From positions 5,580,001 to 5,644,000 of the forward strand of contig NC_035791.1 in the NCBI RefSeq assembly GCF_001653235.2: a stretch of DNA of 64,000 bases. Direction: 5' to 3'. The translations under genes were made by a program, and so were the position numbers. Positions 24,235 to 36,990 of this stretch are shown piece after piece; positions within the stretch are counted from its first letter, which is position 1; each line of letters begins with the position of its first letter. Below the pieces are notes generated by a model that did no database searches, had not been told where the DNA came from, and saw only the letters and a list, made by a program, of their open reading frames with translations. The stretch is from Pochonia chlamydosporia 170. Lineage: Eukaryota; Ascomycota; Sordariomycetes; Hypocreales; Clavicipitaceae.

Positions 24235-24835
24235 GAAGTTGCTCGCTTGTCGTAGTTCTGACTCAGCAATCATGTTCAACTCCTCCGACGCAAACTGCCT
24301 CGCAGAAATGTGCTTGTCGAACAAGACATCCAACTCAGCAAAAGGTGCGACCGTTTGTCTCTGGAACTCTAAAAAACGCCCAGGTGGTTGTCAACACCCC
24401 GACGCCAAGCCATACGAAACCAGTCTTGCCCTTTAGCCCCGCCTCAGTCGGATTAATAAGGTACGGTTCTATAGTGTTATCCATAATGTTGACAATGTCG
24501 TAAGCGTTACGCGCGATAGAGAGTGTCTGAGAACGGAGGCGTGTTGCTGAAATTTCGGCGGCGAGGGCAAATGACTGTGGCCCAAGGGTAGCTGAATATA
24601 TTCCAAGCCAGACAAGTGCGAGGGCTAACTGGCCCATTTAGCAACATTCTCGTGAGTCGTAGGATAGACAGCCGATGACAAGAACATCAAGCGTCAGCAG
24701 GTTCATGCCCCAGAGCAACAAGGTTCGCCTGCCGAAGAACGTCATCAGGACCCACGAGAAACATGCTGCAACAAAGGCAATGGCAACACTCCCAAAGTTC
24801 AGCTTGTAGACGTCCCCTGCGGAGAGACCGGCCTG
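24235..24835 (-). pseudogene. Frameshifted, truncated MFS sugar (maltose-type) transporter relic
   Basis: On the minus strand three consecutive pieces in different frames match the C-terminal half of fungal sugar permeases. The first (about 24835-24640) has FFGRRTLLLWGMN. The second (24637-24335) has QSFALAAEISATRLRSQT and ends PETNGRTF. The third, reached only by dropping one base near 24340, continues AELDVLFDKHISARQF. Frames break near 24635 and near 24340, and the N-terminal half is missing, with AT-biased sequence in its place. The order and spacing of the pieces are those of a normal gene, so this is decay in place rather than chance similarity. The FDKH-ARQF tail resembles alpha-glucoside/maltose permeases. 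It should not be functional. Confidence 0.8.
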
Positions 24836-25738
24836 TGAAAATATTCTTATAGTTTAGGCAGTTAAACAGAGATTGTTAATGCCCTAAAGAGAACCCAGAT
24901 GCTTGCGGTCTAGTGCCTTGCTTTGGAGGAATAGTTACCAGGTTTGGCGGTCAAAACCGTAACAGCATAAGGCCAGGCTGCTTAACATTATCCACAGGTA
25001 ACATGCCCATTATAGCTTGTGCAATATAACCTTTCTCGGGTATTAGGTTATTAAGCGGGTCCTCATCATTGTATGCATTATAAAGGTTACTATGAAGCAG
25101 TCTCTATTGTCGCTTTTGCTTAAAACATTTAGCGCAATGCTTCTCTAAAGCCGCTCTTTTAAGCCGTTTTCTTGCGGCAATTAGCTTATTTTTAGGAATT
25201 CTTTCTATTAATAGACTAGTGCTTAATTCTTTAAGTGTCTTCTATAGCTAGATAATATCAGGGTGCATGCTTCTTATCTCGTGTCTCAGAGCGGCGGGTA
25301 ACGTAGTTAGGAGACCAGGCTGCCAAAACTAACTAATACCTTAAAAGTATTTAACCGCTATATGATCTGGCTTTTCCCGCATAAATGCGGCAAATCCGTC
25401 ACAGGATAACACAAATGCGATGTAACTTTGGCTAAATACAGTTTTATTAGCCTATATAAGGTGTTAAGATCTCTCTACGTTTATATATTGCTCTGGTTGT
25501 AAGTTAATAACTTTTGCACGTGAACTTTGAGACCACAAAAGAACCTACCATTAAGCTGCTTGCCGATTTCGCGCCTAATCATATGCATAGATGCGCAGCA
25601 GTGAGCCGCTCAGGACAAAATAACGAGACGTCGTCACAGCCAGTGGAGCCGTTAAACTTCCTGCGTCATAGCAGGGAGAGCCCAAACTTAAGCGATTCGC
25701 CTACTATTGCTACATACATGCGCCCAATGGCGGTTAGG
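24836..25738. other. AT-biased, probably RIP-altered repeat remnant
   Basis: This stretch replaces the missing 5' half of the sugar-transporter relic. It is TpA-rich with frequent stops in all frames (for example around 25060-25260 and 25430-25500). On the minus strand near 25230-25100 a Lys/Arg-rich frame recalls the basic tails of transposases, but not well enough to name a family. Confidence 0.35.
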
Positions 25739-27249
25739 CTAGTTCGGCGGGCGTGAGACCCCGACTAGCTCTACATCACTGCCTAAACTCCTCCCACTGT
25801 TTGCTCCCTCTAAGGTTCTGGTTCTGCTCATGCAATTATCATACAGTTCCTCCTGCGCCTCTAGATCGAATCCCCTGGCGCTAACTCTTTCCGCCGGGGT
25901 GATACTTCTGGTCGTGGCCTCAAACCCACCTTTGATCGTCGGGAAGCTATCCTCCACTGGCTGTTTTCTCTTCCGGATCGCGTGCTTGTTGGATTGCGGC
26001 TCGGCTCGGTTCGAGCCCGACTGTACCATGCGCAGGTACGGCCGCAGGGATGGTAGACATGCAATTATCAGGCCGACGTTCAAGTCGATATCAACCCAGA
26101 GAGCTGTGGACAGACAAGTCAATTTACCTTTCCGGATCATGCATGATTATTGGCTCGGTCTGTCAACTGAGATGCAGGGCAATCAGGAGGGACAAAGGTC
26201 ACACCCCCGGGACCCCCTCGCAATCCGAGTTTACGGAAACAGGGAAGAACTAGAGATAGGAATGGACCAAGACTTACCCATCATTGTGAGGGAGCTGCTT
26301 TGTGTGCCCTTAACATGATCAAGCTGTATCATCAAGAATCTTGACAAGCAGAAGGCGATGTTGACGACGCCTAGTGCGAAGATGAAATACACTCCCAACT
26401 TGACAAGACGTTCCATTTGAACATTTCTATAGATGGATAACGGGAAGATAAAGACTAGATGCTCGGGTCAGTACCAGCTTGCATGCTTGCTGGTGTGAGA
26501 TGGATGGGAGGAAAGGAGGTCGCATTACTGAAGATATCACCCGCGAAGTGTATAGCCCACCCAATCCGGAAGACGTCCATGCTACTGACCAAGACATGGC
26601 AGTTGTTATCGAATGACCTTTACGCTGTTAACAATGCTCTAGAGTTGAAACGAGGGAATCAGCGACAAGGCTGATGAGGTATGGCATACCAATTGCAGTG
26701 CACTGGGACGGTCCAAATCACATATATCACGATGGAGACGAAATATCCAATAATCGTAAAGGCGACAAGAGCCCAGAGAACTTTTCTGTGGTTCGTCAAG
26801 ACTGCCGGAACAAGTTGGAAGTAGAACGCCAAGATGGCTGCCTTGCTAAGATGGAATGATGTCACGATGATGAGAGTTCCAGCAAAGTAAGTCTGCGACC
26901 GTCGTTAGCTGTAGTTTTCCTTGGCAAAAAGTCGCGACTAAATTGCGCAACGGAAAAGAAAGAAATAGAAGACCTTCATGGCCGCCTCTACTGTCTCTGG
27001 ACTAAATCCACTGAGAGACGTGTCGACGTCTGGCTCGAGCACGTCCTGGCTCAGGTTGATACTATCGCACGATGAATATGCCACGGATGTGCACCAAGTC
27101 AAAAGGACAAAGATATCGCTAATGGTAAGACTCTGCCGATTAATTCTAAGTCGCAAGTATAAACGGGCTGCAACAAGGACTAAGGCCGTGAGAATGAGAA
27201 GCCATTCGACAATAATAACTGTACTACCGGTTGGACGGTTTAAAGCCAT
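25739..27249 (-). CDS. PTH11-like integral membrane protein (fungal rhodopsin domain)
   Basis: Exons 27249-26974, 26892-26690, 26617-26529, 26454-26278 and 26103-25739 give 369 aa. The protein shows about seven hydrophobic helices and the usual landmarks of the SAT4/fungal rhodopsin-domain family: an early helix followed by ARLYLRLRI, FYFQLVP, VPVHCNW, GWAIHFAGDI, ERLVKLGVYFIFALG and LWVDIDLNVGLIIACLPSLRPYLR. A polar cytoplasmic tail of about 90 residues follows. No CFEM cysteine domain is present. Such proteins are plasma-membrane GPCR-like sensors, some needed for host surface recognition. Four of the five exon joins use ordinary donors; the second acceptor is AAG. A similar family member lies 1.4 kb upstream on the same strand. 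Confidence 0.82.
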
Positions 27250-28659
27250 TGCTGCAGAATGCCTTGAATACCGTCTGCCGGCTCAACTGCTAAAGGGTAG
27301 TGGCCAAGATGGTTGTGACCAAGATGGTAATCTAGGAATATATTAACGATGCCCAGATATATACACTGGAGACGGAAGCGGTGAATTTAAATTTGACAAG
27401 ATGAAGACAACTCAAGATGAAGATACCTTTGGGTCTTGGCAGAATCGACCCGAGCGTATGGCGTCGATAACCAAGACATGAATGAAGCCAAAGCCCCAGA
27501 CTACATACGCTACTGTCCGCATGCCATGGCTACTGTTGCTGGTAATCGGACACAGAAAGCTCCGCCACCGCTCAATCGACACGGCACGGGCATCAGCTCG
27601 CGATGTGCCAAATTGAGGTGGTTCTGGGCATACGTCTAAGTGATGCCCTGTGTCGCTGACGGACTGTTATTGGACGTACTACTTTCCTGCCGCTTTTTTC
27701 CCCTATTTCTCTGGGGCCAAAGTGGGTGAGGGGTGACAAGCTGACGAGCAGCAATTGGGCGAATAAGGGGCATATATGTTCCCTGTATAGTATCAATATG
27801 GGAGTTGGGGAAGACAAAGCGCACCGGGACGGAGCGAGGAATCCGCATTTGATGTGGTCTGAATGCGACAGCAGGACCAAAGATTGAATGCATCGGTACC
27901 AGACCCTTGTTGGACTGGCTCAGCCGAGATTAGAACTTGAACCCTCCGAGCAAGGGACCAGACATTTGATAGAAGAAGGTCTACAGAGTACCAGCCGGAC
28001 TCTTTCCTCTCTCTCCTTGCCATTATCTGATCCACCAGACATACGGAGTACATACACATCTGAGATGCTCTTCACAAGTCTAACCCATAACGGGTTAGGT
28101 ACTCGAACTTCACCCGCTAGCTGACCTCTGGACTGGATATTGTCAAAAAATGGTCATGTAGTGAAACAGCGCCGTCCGTGTCCCCGCGTCTTTCGTAGCA
28201 CCAACGGCAAAAGTCCAGTAGCTAGCTAGCCTTGCAAGAGGGAAAATTGCCCGAGGCCGTGCGGGAGGTCCGGAAGAGTAGATACCTTGACATGTCAATG
28301 TTTCACATATGTCTGTGTATTGTACGTACATGTTTCTCACGCAGCAGCCGGCCAATCCAGTTCATGACTCGGCTGGCTCCCCATGGAGCTGAGGGTGGCT
28401 GGCCGCAGCTGTAAAAAAAGGCTTCGCAGTAACTTATCCCTTTTGACTGCTTTAAGGTGCAGCTGAAGTATCGGACCCACCTCAAGAGAGATACCTAGTG
28501 GGTACCTTCTTGGCAACAAGCTCACCTCCACAACCCACCACACCAAAATCATTATACACGCAATTCAGGCGTCAACAATAGAGCTGCATTTCAAAGCTAT
28601 GCCAGACTCAGGTAGTTGAATGTGATGCCAACACCGTCCGTTGAATGCTACTAATAGTT
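27250..28659. other. Intergenic, about 1.4 kb
   Basis: Lies between the two PTH11-like genes on the minus strand. Short overlapping frames have no family resemblance or splice support. No feature can be supported here. Confidence 0.45.
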
Positions 28660-29964
28660 TCAATATCCAGGACAGGCGGCCGGAGCGGAGCTCGAATAGT
28701 GCCATACACCATAAGGTTCAAGAGCGGCCGTAATATCGGAAGCGAAGCTACCAACTCTCGATCTCAGCTCCAGTTTTCTCTTCGGCAAAAATCGCAACCT
28801 ACCGCACACTATGGTAATATTCGCTTCGAGGGGGACATACACCCCCATAGTCGCCTGGCTCCAGGTACGGTCTATTGTACTAGTTGCCGCTGCCCGCGTA
28901 GCGGTAGCACTATCCTCTATTGCCTGCGCAGCAGTAACACACCGGATAGTAGATACGGCTAAAACGCTGTTACAAAGGCCAGATTAGCACGATTACCGGC
29001 ATCAGACGGCCGTATTATCCAACTTACAAAAACCCCCCGACAAAGGTGCAGGTAACGGCTAGTTTCTGCGCTAAACTCAGACGAAGCTTCCAGATATACG
29101 CAAGGGGAAGAAGGAGAAGGAAAAGATCAATAAAAATGTTAGAAACGCCGGCCCCAATACTGAGTTTATACTGGTCAACGCGGCATATATAGGTGGATGG
29201 ATCCATGGGATTGACAGGGTCAAAGCTTTCCCAGAAAGCGTATATTGGCATGCATTCCAATGCCATACATAGAGTCTGCACAAAAAGTTAATAAACATTC
29301 TCCCAATTACGCTGTAATTCCATACGTATGCAAGTGTCCAGGACCAGACTATAGCTGCCAAAATCCAGATAAGCGGCTTAATTGAAGCTTCGACATTAAA
29401 AATACGCCAGTACAAGGCAAGCAGCGAGAGCTTCACCAGCATGGTAGAGAAGGCATAGAGGTAGCCGCCGATATAGTACGCAAAGGTAAATTGCTTTGTG
29501 GCGTCAGGTGGAGCAGCCCAAATATGCTTGCCAAATCCGTATTTGCCCTCTGGATGTATATAGGCTTGGTTAGGATAAGGCTCACGCCAAGGTCGTGTAA
29601 CGTCACTCACTCCAGATTATATTATTAAACGTCAAGCCGCCGGAGAGGATCTATACGTCATTATCAGTAGATGCACCTCGTGCGAACATAACCCTCGGAA
29701 GGGACTAGGCCATACCAGTGAGGCGATAATGGACCAGTCGTCTAGCCACAGTCGACTCATTGTGAGCTTTCGACAAAAGATGCGCAGAATAGTGGCAATT
29801 ACAGCTAGTGCCCATGTTATTGACCAAACGGCAACTATTTGGGGATATCTAGTCTCGTCAAGGTTAATTCCTGGAGGAGGTTCCCCAATGTTCATTCGAG
29901 AAATAACGGTAGGTCTAAATGAAGTTCCCAATTGCATCTCTTCACTCTTTAGCAAGAGTAACAA
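28660..29964 (-). CDS. PTH11-like integral membrane protein (second rhodopsin-domain gene)
   Basis: Exons 29964-29716, 29650-29611, 29549-29326, 29275-29028 and 28966-28660 join to 355 aa. A second in-frame ATG at residue 24 (MNIGEPPPG) is the better start by comparison with typical family N-termini. Landmarks are RKLTMSRLWLDDWSIIASL, GKYGFGKHIW, KLSLLALYWRIF, the conserved ECMPIYAFWESFDP and the late helix KLAVTCTFVGGFF. The C-terminal end ANITIVCGRLRFLP matches the typical NxxIVxxxLPxLRP-like closing segment. Membrane topology should be seven helices. Exon 2 is only 40 nt. It belongs to the same broad family as the gene at 25739-27249 but the two are quite divergent, so they are unlikely to be a recent tandem duplication. 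Confidence 0.8.
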
Positions 29965-32900
29965 TGGACGTGGGAAGAAAAGAATGCGTTCAATGACTGA
30001 GCAATTTGTGCTTGCTAGATTTCGAGACAGAACATTGAAAGGACTCGTTTACTTGAACATGAGTTTTTGTGGAGATTCGGCTGACTATTAATCTATGATA
30101 AAGAGATATTTACTGTACCATCAGATCCCACTGTCTTGGATTGATCCAACGTGCAATCAGTGGCCTTGCGCCTTTGTGGCTGCGGCTGCCCATGGCCATT
30201 GAGACACGGGTAGACCAGCTTGCGGCACAAATAAAGCAGAGAAAACACGGTTGAACATCGATGCCAAGAAGTGAATCGTTGAGAATGAGTCAGTTCAATC
30301 AACAGAAAGTGATGTAGTAGCAGCACTATCCGTACTTTGGTATAATAAGAATAGCAGGTGGCACCGGAAACTGGGAAAATTAAGAAACAAGATTTCCAGA
30401 AGTTCTTGGCCTCACTAGTAAAGGAAGAGTAAACCCGGACGGTATACACCGTGGCAAGGATTGGAATGCCGTGTCCAATACAGTCTAGAACACTCCCCGC
30501 GTCGACAACATTCGGCTTCTACAGCCACGATTTCGCCACGGGAAAACAAAGGCGTTCCCGCTAGCCTTGCTAGAGTCTAGAGAAATTTTTTATTTTTTTT
30601 TTCAACAATAGCTTGTTATACTGGGAAGAGCGGCATTGCAATAATTCTTTGCGTAGTTGTTGGGGGCCAAAAAAACATGATCTAATCTGCTCAACACAGG
30701 CTACTTTGTAGCAAATGAAAATTCATATATAACCTCTACTAGAGGGGAGTTTCCCTGATACGTGGGAACCTGCCGGTTCCGGACTCCAGTTGTCTTGTTA
30801 TATTCATTCCACATAGCATGGCCATACTTGTTTAGAGAACCAGGGGATATATTAGCCCTGTCCCGTCTGTAGTATTTTAACGGGAGCAGTCTCGACATCC
30901 GTATCCCTGTCTGCCAGGGGTCGCACCTTCAAGCCCGATACGACTTGGAGGGTGTCACTAAATGTCATCGCAAGGAGACGGAAGCCCGTGGCACTCTTGG
31001 CAGTAGCGTAAAAGAAAACATTTTCCGCCATCGGGGTAGTTATAAGCCCTTCAATTTAAGCAGCGACAAATTTCTTCTCTTATTGGCTAGTATATAGACC
31101 TCTTGCGATATAGTGAATAGATTGACAGCATCTAAACAGGATTAGTCCTAACACGATGTAAGTCAGCTAAATATCGACATATTCGGCTTGGGCCGTTTCG
31201 TGACTTGTACACAAGAGGTTGTGTTGGAGTGCACAAGGGAGTGATCGGTTAAGTTAATGCGCAGCAAGGACAGACAACATATGCCACAATCAAAATCGGT
31301 CATCAAAGTCTTGATCCTCACTAAGATCTTTTAGATAGGCTATGCGAGGTTCTCCGTAACTAAACTCACTCGGCGGCGCGATTAGTCATAGTTATATTCG
31401 TTCACACAAAGTCATTTTCTTCTCTCATTTCGAGCATGCAATGTACATATGCAGCTAAAGCTCTACTCTTGGTCTTGCGGGCGGCACCTGGCTTTATCAA
31501 CCCTCTAACTGAGGGGATTTTCTACCAACTCGCCAATAAAGTCTGCAATCCATTTCGCCACTGCAGCCAGATTTCAGTGGGCGAGCGTTAGGATTAGCAG
31601 TTCTGATGTTCAACTAGATGAGCAATGAAAGTTGCTGGCCATGCCTTTACAATTGTCCTGCAAAAATTGTCACAAAAGAGTTCACATGACTCAACAGGCA
31701 CCTTTGTCAGAAATATGCCCACAGCCTTCGTTCCAACAATCGTACAGCTTGGTGTCTTGTGACGCAATAATGCTTTCGCAAGACGGCACCTATCGGAGCT
31801 TCGGCGAGTCGCAAAGCTTCCTCAAGAACTGATAACCTTGAGTTGGCACCCTATAAAGTCGCCATCTCGGCACCAATGTTTGGATGGCTCTGCAGTCTTG
31901 GGACATGTGCATCAGCTTGTGTCGGAGTTGGTACCCTGTTAAAAGTCCGAATCTCAGAACCACTTATGGCGAACTGATAAGCCAAGCTCAAGCCCAAGCC
32001 AACACCACATTTACAGGCCAATCAGAACCTGACACAGCAATGAATTTCTCCCTTTGAATGAATACACTCTGTTGTCATATGATTGTATTGCAATGTACGT
32101 ACGACACACCGTGTCCACTTGTGCGTAGTGGCATATGCCGGAGGCAGACAGGTTGGTAGTCTAGCGTAAGGATGCCCCAAGCACCAGAACTTGTTGACAC
32201 CTTGAGACAGCAAGCGTGGCAAGAATCGGTGGCTTAATTCCGCGCATAGCGTAGCGCTGACTGCAACCGTCTGGCTGTTACGGCCCGCCAACCTTGACGC
32301 CATAGGGCAAAGGATAGGCTAATAATCGCATTTTGTAGCAATCATTGGGGGCAGTTACTACTGTAACAAACTTTAGAGGTTCTGATGCTTGCGGCACGTA
32401 AGGTAACACTGGCCGAAGTCCTCCGCTGAAGTCCTCCGCTAAAGTCCTCCCATCCCCTTGGCCAGGCCATCCTAATAAGTTATGTATGGCGAGATGGCGT
32501 CGGTGCGAGCCATCGTACGGTACCAGTACCTACCACACCTTCTATCCAATAGATGATGGCGATGTCCCTGTGACAAATTGCGACTGAAACCTGACTGCAT
32601 GAGAATTAAGGCAAGATAATAGAGGAAAGCCAATTATAAGTCTTAATAACAAAAATATTCCATTTATTTTCCTACCTATAATTACCTTAATGTTGATGAT
32701 TCGCGAGGCGAACTGCATTAAACGCGCTCAGCTAGGCAACCAGTGTGTTACATGCAGTTAAAGCGATGCATGTTCTAGGGCCTAAGGGTTATTTACTTCC
32801 CCGTGGCCATCTCATCATGTTAAATCGGCTGCGGGCCATTTGTGACTTTGCGTGAGAAAAATTGCTTCCCGTACGCCCGCTCACCCCAAGGTCGCGTGAC

Positions 32901-33573
32901 GTCGCAGCGCGATTCGCCCAGGTTGATTTGCTGGTCTGCGTCTGCAATAAACTTACAATAGTTCGCATCACAGTTACATCTTCCAGTCAGCCTCTGACGA
33001 AGTGGCAGGTCCAAAGGAACCTGTCAAATTTGCACAGGTCGTTCGGCACGGCTGCAGCGGTTGATCTGCGTGAGCCACAGGGAAAAGCGTTCGACTCGGA
33101 AGAAGCCGTGGTTACCAGTGAAGATTATTGAAAGCTCTGGGGTTCAGGGTCGGATTGGCTGTATTTAGGGCATTGGCTTCTTTTGCTTATGAAAGGTAGT
33201 CTCTCAATTTTGACACCCGCTTGCAGATGGTCAGTATGCCCCCCTTACATGTTTGTAGTGGTTCCCAATAGGAGGTTTGTGTGATTGGTTTTGTAGTTGT
33301 ACCTATACTGATTGTTGTTCCGAAGGCCACCATTATTTCCATTTTTTACGTTGTTAGTTGGAGGCGCAGTGGCCGCTTCCTTTCCGTAGCATCTTGGATT
33401 TCCACGTCCAAAGCCTTGGTATCAACTGATCCATACAAGTTGCAGAGTCTGCTAAAGTATGTAAATATTCCTAGTCTCTGGCGAGATGGGGTGCAATGTT
33501 GTACTGTAGATAAAACAAAGATGTCTATGTTAGGAATGCCAGGCAGCTATTTCTGCATGTTGACCATTGTTTC
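29965..33573. other. Gene-poor 3.6-kb intergenic stretch
   Basis: I see no supported gene. A poly-T tract lies at 30585-30602. Short frames at 30093-30449 (minus) and 32820-33014 (minus) have no family signature. A 13-bp tandem repeat is listed separately. Base composition is mixed, with AT-biased segments near 30700-30900 and 32590-32700, suggesting old repeat remnants. Confidence 0.45.
32415..32451. repeat. 13-bp short tandem repeat, about 2.8 copies
   Basis: GAAGTCCTCCGCT occurs twice in perfect tandem at 32415-32427 and 32428-32440. A third, partial copy (AAAGTCCTCCCA) follows. It is in noncoding sequence and has no evident function. Confidence 0.7.
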
Positions 33574-35996
33574 CTAAGTTCCCCTAGCATTTACAGTTCC
33601 ACTAGGAACGTTAAATCCTCTATACTGCCATTCTTTTTCAAAAATGCGTATCTTATCACTTAATGCCTTCTCATTTAGCGCCCCTGTTGGTACCGCCTCG
33701 ATCAACCCATTAACGAAAATCGACCACCTCTGCCAGTAGTAAGAACGAACAAGGCCACTCCACGCTCGCGCCGAATAATCGTTCAAATCCGGAATCTCCA
33801 CAAACCAAACAGTTACCTGGCTGCGAGCGTTGAGGGATATCTGATCCTTCAATGCGGGCGAATCAGCCCAACTTTGCGCTCTGCTGAGCCACTGTTCCAG
33901 AGTAAAGTGCTCATTTGTGGAAAGAACGGCATCCAGCGATTCGAGTCTGTTGAGCAACTTCTGACCCTTGGCCACCAAATCTGTAGTTACGTTGTTGTTT
34001 ATCGCCGATTTAAACGTAGTAACAAGGTCCGCATAATCGTCAGCAAACTCGTTTGTTATGGCCTGACGGGTTATGTCTACAAGGTCAAATTTAAACCCGG
34101 GAGTATTCAACAAGGAAGCATCTTCGGCGCTTGCGTTGCCCATTAGTGTCCGGACCTGGGTCAAGATAGCTGGGTCGTAGTGTATTTTCGTCGGGGCAGG
34201 CCATTGACCGGTGCGATTTAAGCCAAAGAGACTTGGCCTAAGCTGATAGATGCTAACAGGAGTTTTGGGGACCGCAGCGTCGGTGTTGTCATAGACGTGT
34301 TTGCGCAAGAGCTCCCATGCGTGGAATAGCGAGTTTGGAATAGATGCAGCTGCTGAATAGCGTCGTGAAACCCAATTCTGAAAGTAGCCCACTGTGTTGA
34401 TTGCGGTCTTTGACCACGCTTGGTCGAGAAGAAGATCATATACTACCTCGTTGCCTGCAAGGCCCTCAGCACTTATACCGAAGCCAACCAAGGAGTTGGA
34501 GTTGTTAAGAGCACTAAGTGGAGGACCAGTCGTCTTCGAGATCTGGCCGAACAAATTCATGTTTCCGCCCCAGTTATGGAGCTGGCACCAAATCCATGGC
34601 CTCCCATAGTAGCCCTGGGTTCGTTGCCATTGAGGCGCGTTTTCAGAGTAGAGATCAAGAATTAGCGAGCTGGTCTTGTCTTTGACTCCTCCTAGGTAGG
34701 CTTGTATCCGTGAATCAGTCCAAAATTGACGGCTATTGTGAAATAGCCAGCCTTGCATCAACCAGATGGCCGCAGGGTTGGCTGCCGTCAGAGCTGCATA
34801 CGTATGATTGGAGACTGAGGATAAGTAAGCGTTAGTACCGTTGGTGGGCTGCATTTCGTTGAATTGGTCCAGTGTGTAGATATTCGTGACATTTCCAAAG
34901 GCCTGGATCTGCTTGGAGATGAACAGATTTTGCAGCCTCGCCGAGGTACCATCAAGGGGGCTGATAAAATAGCTTCTGCTATAATTGTAAGCCCCCTCCC
35001 AGACCGGCGCCCTCGTAACCGGCGCATTTGGTCGCACTCTTTTTATGGCGTCTGGTACAAAGCCTGGAAATGCGGGGAGAACAGGGGTAATTCCAAGATC
35101 GACCATTCTGGCGACGATTTTCTTTTGCAATCCGAATTGCTTTTCGATCCATGAGATGGTCAAGTCGCCAACGCCTCCCCACGACCCCCTGATATTACCA
35201 AACCTATTCCACGCCTGAAAAGCAGGCCCACTAAAGAATGGAAGGATTTCAGCATCTGTCATTCCAAGCTCTCGAAAGCTTTCAAGAAAGATCTTTTCGT
35301 ATCCGACCCAAGCAAGTTGAATATTGACACCTCTCCAGGCAGCCCAGTCAAGAAGCTTCTCCCAGTCTTCCCATTGGTACCAAACAAAGGTATATGAGAA
35401 GGTCACTGCCCGTCCATTAGCGAGCTTCCGGTACTTGATTACCAAATCGCTTACCAGTATTCAGATTGTATCGCCAGGGAACGACGCTCGCCCCAGTCAA
35501 TGTTGAGTTTGGCAATGGCAGACTGGCTGGAGGTTTTCGACTGGGTCCAATAAACCAATAATCGTCTAGCAGCAATGTATCTGTTGCATAGTGCCGAAGC
35601 CTATGGCGATATCGGAGAACTATTAGCTACAGCTTGCTCCTTAGTGCAAGAGATGACTTGAATAGAACCTAGCTAGAACTAATCTTACCCTCTAGCCAAA
35701 GCGCTTAGAGTTGTGCCCTTAATGATGATCTTGCCATTAGTGGTCACTGTGACGGTGTAGTTATCGTTCGAAGGTTGATTCCAACGAGACCATCGTTCGT
35801 GCTCCTCAGTAAGAGAAAATTCAAACTGGTCTGCATGCCCGCCAAAGAGACGATTGGCAAGACCTTTGATTCCATCAACGGACTGTGGAACGGCTTGTTG
35901 TGCTAGGTGCGGTGGGAGATCTTGCTTGACAGGGTTTGCAACGACAGAAAATATCAGAGCCGCCCCTGTGACCAGAGCATATGCAAGATTAACCAT
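33574..35996 (-). CDS. Secreted alpha-N-acetylglucosaminidase (GH89, NAGLU-like)
   Basis: Exons 35996-35689, 35600-35455 and 35405-33574 give 761 aa, close to human NAGLU size. A signal peptide (MVNLAYALVTGAALIFSVVA) is followed by the NAGLU N-terminal domain and then a central barrel with YNLNTVTFSYTFVWYQWEDW, LAWVGYEKIFLESF and WNRFGNIRGSWGG. Catalytic acids of the family should lie in DQFNEMQP and in the SAEGLAGNEVVYDLL segment. The C-terminal helical domain includes LRPSLFGLNRTGQW and WSGLVRSYYWQRW. The enzyme removes terminal alpha-linked GlcNAc, as found in heparan sulfate and some glycoproteins. Upstream in-frame ATGs exist (36074), but the one at 35996 sits at the signal peptide. It borders the 2.8-kb AT-rich block yet its coding sequence looks intact. 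Confidence 0.92.
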
Positions 35997-36077
35997 AGTT
36001 GACGCAGCTTTTTGTTCTTTCTTAGCTGTAGATTCTTTAGAGCATTGGCTCCCGTGGGGTGCAACATCGGGCACTAT

Positions 36078-36084
36078 CTTTATA
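36078..36084 (-). promoter_or_regulatory. TATA-like box of the GH89 gene
   Basis: TATAAAG on the minus strand, about 85 bp upstream of the chosen ATG at 35996. Its position argues for that start over the ATG at 36074. Confidence 0.45.
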
Positions 36085-36990
36085 CTCGTTCCCCGTAAGT
36101 GGTCTCATTGGAGTATCATATCTCGAGTACCTAACCAATGTCACTTTCCACTACTGGGATATTGTAATCAAGGTAGATCCAATTTTCCATCACGCAAGTG
36201 GGAGCTAGGCTCGGTTGCAGCGCCAAGGCAGACGCTCCATCTCCCCACCGCCGTCTCATGCGGTGTGGTGCATGGAACATGTCGCTATTCAGGCGGGAAC
36301 GTCACTGTTTTGCATGCTAACCGGCAGGCAACACAATAGGCACAATGCTCTACAACACATCTGCAGAATGGCGAAGAGAATGGCGAAGAAAAATAAGCTC
36401 TCGTCGCCCAGAGTGGCATGAATGGTATCAATCCTTTCATCTTTGCATAACGTACAACGTCTAAGTGTTTACCATAACATCATCGCGGCCACCAGATTGG
36501 CAACTTGGAGTTCGTTCAATTTGGTCGAACTTGGCGCGAATAATGTCAAACGTCCATCCCCAGAAAAATCCCAGAACCTAGCCTCATACCATCAAGTAAT
36601 AACTACACATAGCGACTTTGCCGAAGGACCCATCTGCAGGCTCCACCACAGTTCGCTCGGCTACGTATTATCCATTTTGACCAAATCAGACTAACTGGGT
36701 TCCCGCGGTGACATATCAACAGCCATTCATGTCCTTGTAAGCGACGTTCCGCAGATACCTTCGGTAAGACACCGGGCACCTCGCTTGTCGACCGGGAGGT
36801 ATTGCGCAATGGATTAAAGAGTGAAAATATATGGATTCGCGTCGCTAGACGGGTGAAGACGCACTTTGTTTGCATTTTCCTCGGAGTCACCGGGACTGCC
36901 AGCAGCCGGCACCTCGCTTACTCAAAAATGAAAACCGTTTCCAGCATCCTGTGCCTGGTGACAGAACAGAAAGAAAGTTTCTATTAAGGC
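36085..36990. other. Intergenic, about 0.9 kb
   Basis: Normal-composition sequence upstream of the GH89 gene, holding its promoter. No other gene can be supported. It ends abruptly at the AT-rich block near 36990. Confidence 0.45.

Noticed and set aside
24086..24436. 116-codon plus-strand frame
   Set aside because: It is antisense to the recognisable sugar-transporter relic and has no features of its own.
29024..29964. Reading the second PTH11-like gene as a RIP-inactivated pseudogene
   Set aside because: All five exons join in frame with acceptable splice sites and retain the conserved family landmarks.
30093..30449. 118-codon minus-strand frame
   Set aside because: Composition is not protein-like, no homology, no signal peptide and no splice partners.
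32820..33014. Minus-strand frame with a CNCDANYC segment and a DVTRPWGERAYGK stretch that faintly resembles intronic translation of the second PTH11-like gene
   Set aside because: Only 64 codons, no family match, and the resemblance is to sequence I place in an intron, so it is more likely chance or a shared repeat scrap.
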